A stretch of 64,000 nucleotides of DNA from Leguminivora glycinivorella (GCF_023078275.1 NC_062978.1:22219883-22283882), one strand, 5' to 3'; shown: positions 31,155-42,514, counted from the stretch's first letter. Numbers and translations are program-made. The notes: generated by a model from the sequence alone, not told the origin.

Positions 31155-31680
31155 TTACGTCAAGAAAAAGAGATCGAAAGACGAATTGAAAACGCCTGGA
31201 GGAGCTATTGGTCCATGAAACATCTTATGAAAGGTAATCTTCCGATGACACTCAAACGGAAGCTCATGGACATATGCATACTCCCTATTCTGACCTACGG
31301 TGCACAGACTTGGTCTTTGACTAAAGCTCAGAAGTCCAAGCTCGGGGTTTGCCAACGAGCCATGGAGCGTGAACACCACGCTACGCTCTAAAACTCAAAT
31401 CGCCGATGTAGCTCGGAAGGCGGCCAAGTTAAAATGGGACTGGGCTGGTCACGTCTGCCGAATGCCTAATGAGTTGTGGGCAAAACTCACTACAGTGTGG
31501 GAGCCCGAAAACTCTGATCGGGGATCCGGCAGACCCCGCCGGCGATGGAGGGATGAACTGGACTCCTTCTTGGAGGAATGGTCAGACATAGCACTGGATA
31601 GAGATCAGTGGAAAAATTGGGGGGAGGCCTTTGCCCAGCAGTGGGACACGACGGGCTCCAAATAATAATAATAATAATAA
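31155..31680 (+). mobile_element. RTE-like LINE 3' end with (AAT)n tail
   Basis: 5'-truncated. Two consecutive frames encode the C-terminal part of ORF2: KEIERRIENAWRSYWSMKHL, then LMDICILPILTYGAQTWSLT, broken near 31365, then (31375-31665) WDWAGHVCRMP, GRPRRRWRDELD and DQWKNWGEAFAQQWDT with stop. Ends in a run of AAT (31662-31680), as RTE elements commonly do. No endonuclease or RT core remains. Confidence 0.8.
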
Positions 31681-31681
31681 T

Positions 31682-32485
31682 ATATGTCGCAGTAAGATAG
31701 ATAAAGCCGTTATATAGTTATAACCCTAGGGATATAATTATATGTCGTAACATAGTTAAACGAAAGCAATTTATTGCTATCTTACTAGGAATATAACTAT
31801 AATACGTTACTAGTTTAGTCAAATAATTATATGACTGGATTCAGTTTAGTGAAATGATTGTAGACAGGAGTGTGGCGGTGCGGCGGAGGTATAGTTATAA
31901 CCCTAGGGATATAATTATATGCGTTAAACAAACAAACCACAGTGAAGAATTGTTTAGGGCAAGAATTTGTTAATTATTTCCAATTCAATGTGCTTATTCT
32001 CTCTAAACACACAGACGGATGGACAGAGTCGCGACATAAGGGTTCCTTTTGATTTTTTTTTGGTACAGAACTATAAAGAACCGGGACTTCCGGTTCCAGT
32101 CCCGCTTAGAGACGTATTATAATTATATCCCTAGATTAAGTTTAATCCAGTGATATAATTATATAACTAAAATAGTACCTACCGTATTATAATTATATTC
32201 CTAGTAAGATGGTTATGAATCGCTTTTGTTTAGCTATGTTACGGCATATAATTATATCCCTAGGGTTATAACTATACCTCTGCCGCACCGTCGCACTCCT
32301 ACCTACAATCATTTCACTAGACTGAATCCAGTCATATAACTATATGACTAAACTAGTAACGTATTATAGTTATATTCCTAGTAAGATAGCAATTAATCGC
32401 TTTCGTTTAACTATGTTACGACGTATAATTATATTCCCAGGGTTATAACTATATAACGGTTTTATCGATCTTACTGCGACATATA
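31682..32485. mobile_element. fold-back element with 240-bp arms
   Basis: Left arm 31682-31925 and right arm 32245-32485 are inverted copies. Each arm contains several ATAACCCTAGGGATATAATT-type sub-repeats and TAGTAAGAT / ATCTTACTA words, so the arm itself is internally palindromic. Terminal word ATATGTCGCAGTAAGAT. No ORF. It sits with the RTE fragment inside a SINE-2. Confidence 0.8.
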
Positions 32486-32622
32486 CATAGAAAACATCCA
32501 TGACTCAGGAACAAATATCTGTGCTCATCACACAACTAAATGCCCTTACCGGGATTCGAACCCAGGACCGCGGCTCATCAGGCAGGGTCACTACCGACTG
32601 AGCCAGACCGGTCGTCAATAGA
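32486..32622 (-). mobile_element. SINE-2, 5' head part (split copy)
   Basis: tRNA-like head in minus sense: GACGACCGGTCTGGCTCAGT and the B-box-like GGGTTCGAATCCCGG variant, followed by ATTTAG/TTGTGTGATGAGCACAGA. Continues the fragment at 31045-31152. Confidence 0.75.
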
Positions 32623-32639
32623 TAACATAACGATTAAAT

Positions 32640-33298
32640 ATTTTTGCATTAACGTAACCGACTGCATTTGCCGGCAAGGCACTTTTACAAGATGCCAGGA
32701 ATTTAATATACATATAGTACAGGGCGTTCTGTTTTGAGGGCCTAGGACCCCGTTCATCTTTCTTTATCACTCTAATTACGGCTTAGTTGGAGTAAAAGAG
32801 ATAGACACCAAATTACCCGACTCTGGTCTTCGCGATAAGGTTCTGGAACAGAGCTACGTCCAGTAATGATTGATTCATAGGTCGCTGTAGCAGTTAGTCT
32901 TCGAATGACGTGTTATGAATTATGAATATTGTTCTCACGATTTGTAGTTGAGATGTAGGTAATGTTTATGTCTGTGTCTATATACATAATATAAGATACA
33001 GGATATGATTTTATGTTTATTAGGGTATTTTTCTAACAGGCACATTGGCAGATGTGACTTCCATGCCTTATCAAAATGTGTGGTTATAAATTATACGGAC
33101 ATTCGTATGTCATCCTACCCATCGTATCAAAAATTACTAAGTACGTAAAGTTTTGGTGAGTACGTAAAACTGACACCCGAAAGTCAGGGGTTCAACACCT
33201 GACTTGGTACAAGTAGACGAAGAACTTATTTTCTTACGTATTATTTGATTGTAATAACAAAACTACAGTGAGCCACTGAAATATTACTCATATAAACT
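32640..33298. other. unannotated intergenic DNA
   Basis: No coding or repeat content recognised. Confidence 0.35.
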
Positions 33299-33421
33299 CG
33301 GTCACTCACGTGTAAATAGTCGCAAAACGCTCGACATGTTTCGCTCCGTAACGAGGAGCATTTTCATTGAGCTCAATGCCAAAGCAGCGTTTTTCGACTA
33401 TTTACACGTGAATGACCTGGA
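33299..33421. mobile_element. MITE with 33-bp TIRs
   Basis: CACGTGTAAATAGTCG and CGACTATTTACACGTG are inverted within longer imperfect arms (GGTCA.TCACGTG... and ...CACGTGAATGACC). Middle contains TTTCGCTCCGTAACGAGGAG. Confidence 0.75.
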
Positions 33422-33837
33422 TTATTTTATTGTTATCATAAGTTTTTCGATTAAATTAAATGTGACATTAGACTACTTAATCTAACCTACCCATACTTTA
33501 TTTATTATTTAGAACAGATTTATTTTATAATGGGAAAAAAGTTAATAAATAATCCATGCATAATAAAAAGTAAATGTACGTACCCAAGGTATATAAAGTA
33601 AGACACAACATGCATTACAAAAGCACAATGCCATTACTCACCAGCCTAAACAAACAGGACAACATTAGCCGTTTGCTCATCCCATTTGCATTCCGCCATC
33701 TTTGCTCTGACCCGTGCCATAGTCAAGGAAAATGCGTAGTGTATTCAACTTTACTCAAAGTATTACAGCTAATGCAACACATGATTTTAATCATACGGTA
33801 CTAAGGTGGATGTTGAGGTGCATCTATACCATACATA

Positions 33838-34080
33838 CTTATAATCACGCCTGTATGCCATGAAGGGGTTGGCAGAGCACATTAACTACTAAGTTTCAGT
33901 GCCACTCTTGGCAAAAAGGGGTTGAAAGAAATTCAAATTGTGACTTTGCAGTGACAGGTTGCCAGCCTCTCGCTTACGCCACAATTTAACCCATGTCCCA
34001 CAGTCGACAGTCGTTCTACGACACCCACGGGAAGAAAGGGGGTGGTGAAATTCTTAACCGTCACCACACGCCACACGCAT
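33838..34080. repeat. dispersed repeat, inverted copy of 48058-48300
   Basis: Shares AATCACGCCTGTATGCCAT-like start, GTGACAGGTTGCCAGCCTCT, GGGAAGAAAGGGGGTGGTGA and CACGCC in opposite orientation to 48058-48300; a short relative is at 18125-18200. Class unknown. Confidence 0.65.
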
Positions 34081-34102
34081 CTATACCATGCTGAAAAAAA
34101 AA

Positions 34103-34925
34103 CCGGCCAAGTGCGAGTCGGACTCGCGCACCGAGGGTTCCGTACAAACCTGCATTTGATATGAATTTCAACTTGATAGCTCTACGCGTTCATGAGGAAA
34201 AAAGTAATAAGTTTATATTTATTAAAAAATATATATTTTGTAATGTAACTAAAAATTTAAGGTTTTCGGAATTTTTCTTTTATGTGTGCTATAAAACGTT
34301 GCTTCATGCCAAATTTCAAGATTCTAGGTCGACTGGAAGTACCCTTTAGGTTTTGATTCCCTTGCGAGTACTTGCGAGTTTCAAAATATGCAGCTTAAAT
34401 TGCTGTTTCTTTTGATTGCGTTGACATAGAAGTTTGATTTTGTTACAGCTTAAAGGTATTATAGACCTGAGTATTTGGTATGAATTTCAATTTAATACCT
34501 CTACGCGTTTATGAGGAAATGGGTAGTAAGGTTAAAATTATTAAAAAAATATATATTATGTGATGTAACTAAAAATTTATGGTTTTCGTAATTTTTCCTT
34601 TATCTATGCTATAAGACGTTGCTTCGTACCAAATTTCAAGATTCTGAGTTCACGGGAAGCACCCTGTAGGTTTTGATTCCCTTGCAAGTGTCGAAAATTT
34701 GCGGCATAAACGGCTGAATCTTTTGATTGCGTTGGCTTAGAAGTTTGATTTTTTCACAGCTTCAAGGGACAGTAGACCTGAGTAATTGATATAAATTTCA
34801 GCTTCATACCTCCACGCGTTCCTGAGAAAAAGGGTCTTGACAGACGGACGGACGGACAGACGGACAACAAAGTGATCCTATAAGGGTTCCGTTTTTTCCT
34901 TTTGAGGTACGGAACCCTAAAAACC
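34103..34925 (+). mobile_element. repeat family B, divergent member
   Basis: Same ends as 3515-4354 (ACCGGCCAAGTGCGAGTCGG, GGTACGGAACCCTAAAA) but a different interior that contains two diverged direct units of about 310 bp (34160-34390 and 34470-34700). Confidence 0.7.
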
Positions 34926-35315
34926 AGCAATACTTATTGAACGAGAGTTCGGCATGGTGTCCAAGAACAGCTTTTTAGAGCTTGAACTTATTTTAATTAT
35001 TCTTTCTCTCCAAGTTTCTGGTTAATGATATATAGGTATAACATATAGTTAGGTTCCTAATGTATTGTAATTTTATTCAGGTGTATTTGGATTTTAATAA
35101 TTTGATCTGCATAAGATGTTATTCACCCCAAATTGACAATTTTTTTAATTTATTTATTCAATTCAGACATCAAATGGTCCAAGAATGTGTTAGTTAAAAG
35201 TCGCTTATTAGCTATGTTAGTAACAAAATTAAACAAGTAATATTTAATAATTAAAAGTGGCTTCGTCCTCTGACTCATTGCCCATAACAGCGGACAATCT
35301 AGCTTATTTGCTATC
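34926..35315. other. unannotated intergenic DNA
   Basis: AT-rich and without a recognised repeat. Confidence 0.35.
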
Positions 35316-35543
35316 ATGTTTAGAATGCTGTTGCTACTGCCGCGCACTCTGTCAAGCAGTGAGGCAGTTTTCTTGCGCCACACAGCATCGAAGCCATCTG
35401 TGCGCGCCTCTGAAAAACATGGTCGACGCGCTGCAGAAACGCGGCAGTCTCAACAACATCCTAAACGCATTATTGTATTGGATGATCATTTTAACAAGAA
35501 GCAGCAAGATACAAGACTACGATACAAGATTAACGAGTGCTAG
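35316..35543 (+). CDS. 75-codon ORF, unrecognised
   Basis: ATG-to-TAG frame, clearly more GC-rich than its surroundings. The N-terminus (MFRMLLLLPRTLSSSEAVFL) is hydrophobic then Ser/Arg rich, as in a mitochondrial or secretory leader; the rest is basic and polar. An AATAAA lies about 35 bp after the stop. A second plus frame (35257-35550) is open over the same stretch, which weakens the case. Could be a small gene, a terminal exon or a retrocopy piece. No family recognised. Confidence 0.25.
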   Translation: MFRMLLLLPRTLSSSEAVFLRHTASKPSVRASEKHGRRAAETRQSQQHPKRIIVLDDHFNKKQQDTRLRYKINEC

Positions 35544-35984
35544 CTCTTAGCACGTTAAAAAAACATTCTAGTAGTTCAAATAAATCATTTTCATTTTTTT
35601 CCTTTCTGGCGCAAAACGGAATATTTACTAACTTACCTTTATAAAGTACGACTACTTGTTTCACTCTGACCCGCATGGTTTACGATATTACGTTAGCTAG
35701 GGTTATCTTCTTGCTTTTGTTAGCAGGGTCTCGTGCGAGCTTTATTCGTTATTATACAATACTATACAAAAACATGTATGTATTGTAAGAAACAACGAAA
35801 TGTCCTGCGTTAGAACTTTTCACATGTGTAGGAGTAGGTACCACACATGAAAATTTCTAAGGCAGCAGGTTGCATGAACATTGTCATACAAATATATGTA
35901 CATATGAAGGTGTCAACTTTAATCAGGAAGCAATCTTATCAAGCCAGGTGCGCGGCGCTCTGCTGTAACTGCCTCCTGTCGGTT

Positions 35985-36597
35985 CCCCTTGTTTTGGCAT
36001 AATTTTACAATCGAGAATTCTTTTTGGCATAATCTATATTGGCATAATTCACCTTTCGCATAATCTGTTATGGCATAGTATAGTTACGCATAATTTGTCT
36101 AGGCATATTTTTGTTTGTCCGAATATATTTCATGCATAAAGGTTATTCGCCGAATGGTTTTTATGCATAAATTATTTCTGCATAACACGGTTTAGTGGAA
36201 ATTTACTACGCAGAATTTTTATCATAGGTAATACTACTATATTAATGTTGCAGTTCTAACCTAACCTAACCGAAATTCTTGACAAAATGTTTTATTTGTT
36301 GAGGTCGCAGTTCTAACCTAACCAAACCGACTCTCTTAACAGCATTTAGTATGGGTGGATATTCTGATTTTAAGAAATATGCCAAATACAATTATGCGAA
36401 TTAATTTTAATCATAAAAACAATCGGCGTAAACAGAATTATGCGAACTTATTTTCGGACAATGTGTTATTCGTATTATTTTCGATTATGACAAATAAGTT
36501 TTCTGCCAAATTAACATTCGGCGAAAATCGATTATGCGAAGTCTGTTATGCGAAAATCGTTTCGGACAATTAAAGTTATGCCAAATAGAGGGAACCC
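35985..36597. mobile_element. motif-dense inverted-repeat element (GGCATAAT words)
   Basis: Imperfect TIRs of about 22 bp (GGTTCCCCTTGTTTTGGCAT at left; inverse of GTTATGCCAAATAGAGGGAA at right). The left half repeats GGCATAAT, GCATAAT and TGCATAA; the right half repeats ATTATGCGAA, ATGCCAAA and TTCGGACAA, their inverses. Two CAGTTCTAACCTAACC units are in the middle. No coding frame. Confidence 0.65.
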
Positions 36598-36825
36598 CCT
36601 CCGGTCACTGTCACATTTTTTCAAACATAATTATTTGTAAGATCTATTAGCGTAGGCCATGCTGTACTCCGCACCTACAGCGGTTAGAGCGTTTTTAAAT
36701 TATCCGACCCGATATCGATAGTGGTGACATCTTGTCTTAATCTTTTTTTATGCATCGTTATCAATGTCTTATGCCGACTGCAATCGATACAGCGTTCTTC
36801 CTCTGTGTCCACGACAGTTCTCTTC
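36598..36825. other. unannotated, with decayed MITE piece
   Basis: 36683-36730 recalls the AGTGCGTTTTCAC family (TTATCCGACCCGATATCG). Nothing else. Confidence 0.35.
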
Positions 36826-36943
36826 CAGGGGCCCATTTCTCATAGCTACAAGTTACAATTTACAAGTGGTTGTCAATGTCTACTATGACAAGTTGGAAAG
36901 AGACTTCCGCTTGTAACTTTACGTTTTGAGAAATGGGCCCCTG
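36826..36943. mobile_element. MITE, CAGGGGCCCATTTCTCA ends
   Basis: CAGGGGCCCATTTCTCA and its inverse bound an interior with ACTTGTAAATTGTAAC-like words on both sides. A decayed inverse relative is at 8115-8230 (AGCGGAAGTCTCTTT, CAACTTGTCATA). Confidence 0.8.
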
Positions 36944-37958
36944 GCAGTATGGGTCAAATTTTCTTGAGTACAAAATATAAGGAGCTAGTGGACTAACTTA
37001 AATCATCATCGTCATTCGATTGGCATTTTTACATACATTTGCGGTCGGCACAGCATGTTTTTGAAACATGAAGGTATAGTTAATATTTGGCTTAAATTTT
37101 TATAGACAGGTATTTTTTTGATGTCATTATTTTTTTCTGTATTCGTAACTCTAGAAATAAATTACAGCTTGATGGAACCCAAAGTTAATACCGATTCACA
37201 CTTGACCAAACCCTTTTTGCAACGGTCACGTTGGTGAATACAGGAGAATAAAGGGGACGCAAATGGATTTTTATGTAGATTGTAGGTAATGTTAACCCTC
37301 TTCCTGCTATGGTGTCTAGTAAAGTAAGTTCACGTTTGAAGGGTTAAAAAGAGTTTTCTATAGAAATATGTTTATGGCTTTGATTCCGAGTAGGTATCTC
37401 ATAAAATGTAGTTTAACTAATGGAACGGAATTAGAGGCTGGAGAGGAAGTGAGAAAAAATCCAGAAATAGGTTTTTTTTAATGAAATAGTTAGCAATGTA
37501 GCAGACGAGCTGCCTGATGAGAAGCAGTCATTGCCGCCCATGGACATAAGCAACATCGGGGAAGCCACTTATGCGTTTCCGACCTTTGAGAACTCTAAAT
37601 ACCAGCTTCTAGAAAGAGAGACTTAGGTTAGAAAAAAACTTAGAATCCGAGACGAGACTTCAAGGATAAAACTAAGGTAGGGAGGAAGCCAAAAAAAATG
37701 CAGGAATAGGTACCTTACAAAAGGACTGTTTTTATGGAGAACCTGCTGTCCCATTTCATCTTAATGCAATTATGAATATGCATATTAAATCATAGCCACT
37801 AGTTTTTGACTTTCTAGCACACGTTACTCGATGTAACCGTGATGTAATTTGGTTCCACAAAGTAACCGTTTGGGGAACCTATTCAGTGTCATTTCCCGTA
37901 ACATTTACGCTATGGGGTAACCTACCTATTTTAAAAGATTAAATAAGGCCCACTGTTC
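36944..37958. other. 1.0 kb without a supported gene
   Basis: Two loosely similar A-rich direct blocks (37430-37490 and 37660-37720, both with GGA.GGAAG..A.AAAAA) are noticeable. No gene. Confidence 0.35.
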
Positions 37959-38115
37959 GTAGGCGAATAAACAAACGCTCACGAAACGCTCACGATAATA
38001 TTTCTTTCGAAGCTATCTATCTCTATCACTCTTGTGTATTGGCGCGACAGAGCCAGACTACCTTTCTGCGGCGTTTCGGTTTCGTTTCGCGTCGCAGAAA
38101 TGCCATTCGGCTACG
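37959..38115. mobile_element. MITE, GTAGCCGAATG family
   Basis: Member of the family at 6842-6940, with the longer interior CGGCGTTTCGGTTTCGTTTC also present at 48815-48961. ORFs across it are artefacts. Confidence 0.7.
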
Positions 38116-38505
38116 GGGCCTGATATTGCTACAAGCTGTCACGCCGCATCATATATCGTAATTAGAGCTGCGCAGCGCGCACGCGCATCGATAGCGGCTA
38201 ATTCATGCCATATTGTTGCAGGTACGTGATTGCTGGGCGATTGGATGTGGGATCTACGTTTGAGGGTGGATACGGCAACGTTTTAGCCCTTGTTACGGTG
38301 AGTCATGGTATGTACTATGTAGGTTTAGCAATTCTGGAGTCATTAGATGATATGTGGAAGGAATGTAGTTCCAACAAGGAGTCATATGCTATATAGATTG
38401 TTAAACAATTTAATTATTGCAGGAAAGAGTCTGCTAGTTTCGGTGTACCCTAAATGCATTTATAAATATAAAAAATATTTGAAAGCTCCATACATCAGGA
38501 AATAC

Positions 38506-38952
38506 GCGTTATTTGTATAGGCATAGTTATAGTGACATCTATCTAGCGACAATCACGCGTCAACTAGCGTAAATTATCAGTACGGCTACTTGTCAATAGA
38601 TGTCGCGACGTACGAAGTCTAATGCTCACCAAATTTTAGCTAATATTACTTTCAATTCCTTCTACTTGTAATATAAGTTTTAAACTGTTCTAATATAAAA
38701 TTCTTGGCAGACGAGACACTGTTAATTGACACCTAGTATCCAGTAGTGGTATTGATAATTCAGGCTATTTGATGCGTGATTGTCGCTAGATGTCGCTATT
38801 AATTAAATTAAATTATATTAAATTTCATTTATTTCAAGCTCATGGGTCATAAGATGTTAGTTATGTACAATAATACTTAAAAACTATGTTAGTGATACAA
38901 TAAATAACTTAACTAAATGGTACACCGTTACTATGCCTATACAAATAACTCG
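38506..38952. mobile_element. MITE interrupted by a LINE tail
   Basis: The left arm (GTTATTTGTATAGGCATAGT, ATCTAGCGACAATCACGCG) is matched by two pieces of the right arm: 38770-38800 (GCGTGATTGTCGCTAGATGT) and 38926-38952 (ACTATGCCTATACAAATAAC). Between them, 38801-38925, lies AT-rich sequence like a minus-strand LINE 3' end (TTAATTAAATTAAATTATAT, then ATTTCATTTATTTC). Confidence 0.75.
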
Positions 38953-39044
38953 CATTTACAACTCTTCCCTTACTTATTCCTCTATGGTCTGAGCGAAGGT
39001 TGAACTGACGGCCTCTGAAATTCTGAATACATAAAGATTTAACT

Positions 39045-39190
39045 AAATTACGGTCAGATATGTATTAGTTGACATTTATCTCAATTTTCTCTATCGGAAT
39101 GCTTCATTTGTGTGACACCGATGCGGTAACATATGGGAACGAAGAACGAACTTAATCGTGATATGCCACGCGACCACTTACGAACTCGTT
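39045..39190. repeat. left member of a 2.1-kb-spaced inverted repeat
   Basis: About 140 bp, inverse of 41287-41415: GTCAGATATGTATTAGTTGA, GGAATGCTTCATTTGTGTGA, GATATGCCACGCGACCACTT. The two copies are nearly identical. Confidence 0.75.
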
Positions 39191-39252
39191 GAGTTTTGAA
39201 CGTTTAAGTATCCTGCTTTCTCAAGGATCAAGCAACTATACTCTCTCTTCCT

Positions 39253-39797
39253 TTTTAGGGTTCCGTAGTCAACTAGGAACCCTTATAGTTTCGCCATGTC
39301 TGTCTGTCCGTCCGTCCGTCCGTCCGCGGATAATCTCAGTAACCGTTAGCACTAGAAAGCTGAAATTTGGTACCAATATGTATATGAATCACGCCGACAA
39401 AGTGCAAAAATAAAAAATGGAAAAAAATGTTTTATTAGGGTACCCCCCCTACATGTAAAGTGGGGGCTGATATTTTTTTTCATTCCAACCCCAACGTGTG
39501 ATATATTGTTGGATAGGTATTTAAAAATGAATAAGGGTTTACGAAGATCGTTTTTTGATAATATTTATATTTTCGGAAATAATCGCTCCTAAAGGAAAAA
39601 AAAGTGCGTCCCCCCCCCTCTAACTTTTGAACCATATGTTTAAAAAATATGAAAAAAATCACAAAAGTAGAACTTTATAAAGAATTTCTAGGAAAATTGT
39701 TTTGAACTTGATAGGTTCAGTAGTTTTTGAGAAAAATACGGAAAACTACGGAACCCTACACTGAGCGTGGCCCGACACGCTCTTGGCCGGTTTTATA
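39253..39797 (-). mobile_element. repeat family B, short member
   Basis: Inverted relative to 3515: starts AGGGTTCCGTAGTCAACTAG and ends GACACGCTCTTGGCCGGTTTT-like sequence. Contains a (GTCC)n tract at 39300-39325 and poly(C) runs. Confidence 0.65.
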
Positions 39798-40320
39798 TAA
39801 TATTAGAGCGTTGTTATAGTACAAAAGTGTCGACCGCAGCATTACAAAAAAAGACTTTGAGGCGTTTTTATTGAAAACTAGGTGTTGGGTGTAAAATGCA
39901 ATTTATTTTGACAGTAATTATTTTTCTATACACAGTGTACACATACTGAACATCTTACTTACTACGTTGGCTTAGTACCCCAAAATGGACTTGGCATTCG
40001 ATACAAGACAGCACCATTTTCTCGGTCCTATCCTAAGCTACTTTTCTCCAATTGCTGATTTGGTTCTCTCAGATCCGCCTCCACATCTGTCCCCAGACTC
40101 CCCAGTGACAAGTTAAACACCAAAAAAAAATTATTTTTCTTTAACATTGTTTCCTTTAGGATTACTAGTACATAATACCGTATCCATTTAATACACAATC
40201 TATGAACTACCAGGTAGTCAGTAGTAACTACTCGTTACGGTATTACATGGCTCCTGGTTGAGTTACTGTGGTCAGGTTGCCAATGCTCTATGAATCTTTA
40301 ATCTAATGGAGTCAATACAT
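39798..40320. other. unannotated intergenic DNA
   Basis: No recognised content. Confidence 0.35.
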
Positions 40321-40445
40321 GACGACGACCGATCTGGTCTAGTGGCTAGTGAACCTGCCCGAGAAGCCAGTGGTCTAGAGTTCGAATCCACTTAAGGCTA
40401 TTTATTTGTGTACCTATAGCAAGATACTCATTGAACTTACCGTAG
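40321..40445 (+). mobile_element. SINE-2 head fragment
   Basis: GACGACCGATCTGGTCTAGT, GAACCTGCC and a box-B-like GAGTTCGAATCCAC, followed by ATTTATTTGTGT. Tail is replaced after about 40430. Confidence 0.65.
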
Positions 40446-40669
40446 GTTATCTAAATTCGATTAATCAGTTTATTTATCGTGTTACAAAAGATTCTTTCAC
40501 AAAAAGTCGGATGCCTATAAAAATTGCACTACGTCATTGCAGTTTTCGTCAATAGAATCGATTATTTTGTCCCTTTTAAGTTTATGTAATTTTATTATTT
40601 AAAGAACATTTTTATTATTTAACGAGCATTTTCAGAATTTGGGACCTCCCAATTAACGTATGTTGGTAA

Positions 40670-40858
40670 CAAAAATTAACTCACTCAGTCAGTTTTGTGA
40701 CGACAATTAAGCATGAAATTTCTATAAAAATATTGTTTTTGTGTTAATTATATAATCTTTAAGCGATAATCTACATTCAAAATGTGAAAAAATTAAATTT
40801 TCAGACAGATTTTATGCTTCATTGTCGTCACAAAACTGACAGCGAGTTATTTTTTATT
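40670..40858. mobile_element. MITE with ~40-bp TIRs
   Basis: GTCAGTTTTGTGACGACAAT and ATTGTCGTCACAAAACTGAC are inverted within arms that extend to TTAACTC..CTCAG / CAGCGAGTTA. Confidence 0.75.
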
Positions 40859-41242
40859 AAGAACTTTACTAAGTTTTGTTAACATGCTCTAACATCGAAT
40901 GTACTATTTAAGCGTCTTTTGATTGTATTATTACTGTAAATAATTAATTATCTAACAACCCATAAAGGAACGAGGGTGATGGCATCACCCTTCAACTTCC
41001 CGCTGACTGATAGGTATCATGTTTAATATGTTCACCGATTTGAGTGCTACTACTTTTTCAATATTTTTTTATTGTATTATGTTAGAGTCTAAAAAGGAAT
41101 TGTTATTGTGTGGTTAAAGTACTTTGGATATTCTGTCATATTTTTAAACATCATTAAAAGGAGTGTTTAAAATAAATATTCCATTCAAAATTTAAAAATA
41201 TATATATTAATATGACGAGAGCGTCTACAAAACCGATTATAG

Positions 41243-41283
41243 TAAGGTACAGCGGGACAAATCTCGACTGAGGGCAATTGTAA
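41243..41283. mobile_element. left end of an AAGGTACAGCGGG MITE
   Basis: Forty bases of the 41452-41657 element, followed at once by the inverted repeat 41287-41415. Confidence 0.6.
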
Positions 41284-41286
41284 CTG

Positions 41287-41415
41287 AGTTCGTAAGTGGT
41301 CGCGTGGCATATCACGATTAAGTTCGTTCCCATATGTTACCGCATCGGTGTCACACAAATAAAGCATTCCGATGGAGAAAATGGAGATAAATGTCAACTA
41401 ATACATATCTGACCG
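41287..41415. repeat. right member of the inverted repeat with 39045-39190
   Basis: See 39045-39190; the join with the MITE end at 41243-41283 suggests the inverted unit is a part of a larger element that copied here. Confidence 0.75.
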
Positions 41416-41451
41416 TATACGTCATATAGCATAGATCGTTACAATTTATTT

Positions 41452-41657
41452 AAGGTACAGCGGGGCAAATCTCGATTGGGGGGCTATTGTAACTAATCCA
41501 TTTTTTCCATTATTACACTATGATGTTGTGTTCTACATGCATCCACTGAACGGCGTGTTATTATATAACACTATTTAATAATGCAAACATTGTAAAACAT
41601 GGAAAAAATGGACACGTTACGTTTGCCCCCCAGTCGAGATTTGACCCGCTGTACCTT
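41452..41657. mobile_element. MITE, AAGGTACAGCGGGGC family
   Basis: Second full member. The right TIR has one mismatch (GACCCGCTGTACCTT). Confidence 0.75.
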
Positions 41658-41930
41658 AACCAAAACTATTATCTGATCTTCTGTTTTAAACATAACTCAT
41701 TAGTTTCAAAGTCTAATAAAAGTAAAAGATACCAACACATGCTGACAGCAGTTTTCACAAAAACTGTGATAAGGAATCTTAACTGCCGCTAATAATAAGG
41801 TAATTTCTAGTAAAAAGGAAAACAATCATGCAAATACATACAAGTGTTTTACATACGGAACTACACATAGTAATCAAATGAAATTATTTGCTTATCGATT
41901 GACAATAAGCAGGACGTTCGCGTGCACGGT

Positions 41931-41991
41931 AAAACATCAGGCCGTCCCTATCGCACTTACAAATAGTGCGAAAGGGACGGCCTGATGTTTT
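41931..41991. repeat. 61-bp near-perfect hairpin
   Basis: AAAACATCAGGCCGTCCCTA at the left and its inverse at the right, loop of about 8-9 bases (TTACAAAT). Probably a very short MITE. Confidence 0.75.
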
Positions 41992-42002
41992 ATCGTTTAT
42001 CG

Positions 42003-42332
42003 CGCGACCATGCTATCGGTGCTGATCAACATAGTTTAATTTTACAGTATTTATCTACACGCAATTCATGATGTTATGTATTTTTAAATAGCAAATTGTT
42101 TATCAATTTTCGTATCTGATAAAAAGAAAAAAAATCTTATATTTCATTTTTTTTTTTCTTCTAAAAACTGCAATAAACCAGCCACGTTAATATAAAACGC
42201 TGCTCATAGGGATATTGGGAGTTTTGTTTTATGTTAATTCTGGATTTTAATTACGCACCTAATCTTTTTATTGCCTAATCAGCGCATATTATAACATCTC
42301 ATAATAATTTAATTTGTCCAGGTTTTCATTTA
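42003..42332. other. unannotated intergenic DNA
   Basis: AT-rich; precedes the possible exon at 42333. Confidence 0.3.
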
Positions 42333-42514
42333 TTTTTTTCAGCGAGGCGTCAGCTAGAGATAAAAGACAGTCGCGTCAGCAAAGTCAAAGCAAACACAAT
42401 TACCGGCGCAAACAATACGGAACCAGCCATGTCATTGAAGCCACTGAACGAGCAAGGGAGTTTAAAACCACCTTTTTAGTTTCTCTGGCTTTCGACGACT
42501 ATCATACAAAATAA
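42333..42514 (+). CDS. possible terminal exon, unrecognised
   Basis: A pyrimidine-rich tract ending TTTTTTTCAG at about 42333-42342 precedes an open stretch reading EASARDKRQSRQQSQSKHNY and on to a stop at 42512-42514. The product is Gln/Arg/Lys/Ser rich and low in complexity. No upstream exon or promoter was found and no family is recognised; it may be an untranslated exon or chance. Confidence 0.15.

Noticed and set aside
31682..32485. Homing-endonuclease-like target sites (repeated TAGGGATA words)
   Set aside because: The words are parts of internal palindromes in a fold-back element; the longer recognition sequence is not present and there is no endonuclease gene nearby.
32680..35980. 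Additional host gene between 32.7 and 36 kb
   Set aside because: Both strands were read for splice-bounded open segments with domain motifs; apart from the weak ORF at 35316-35543 only repeats and AT-rich sequence were found.
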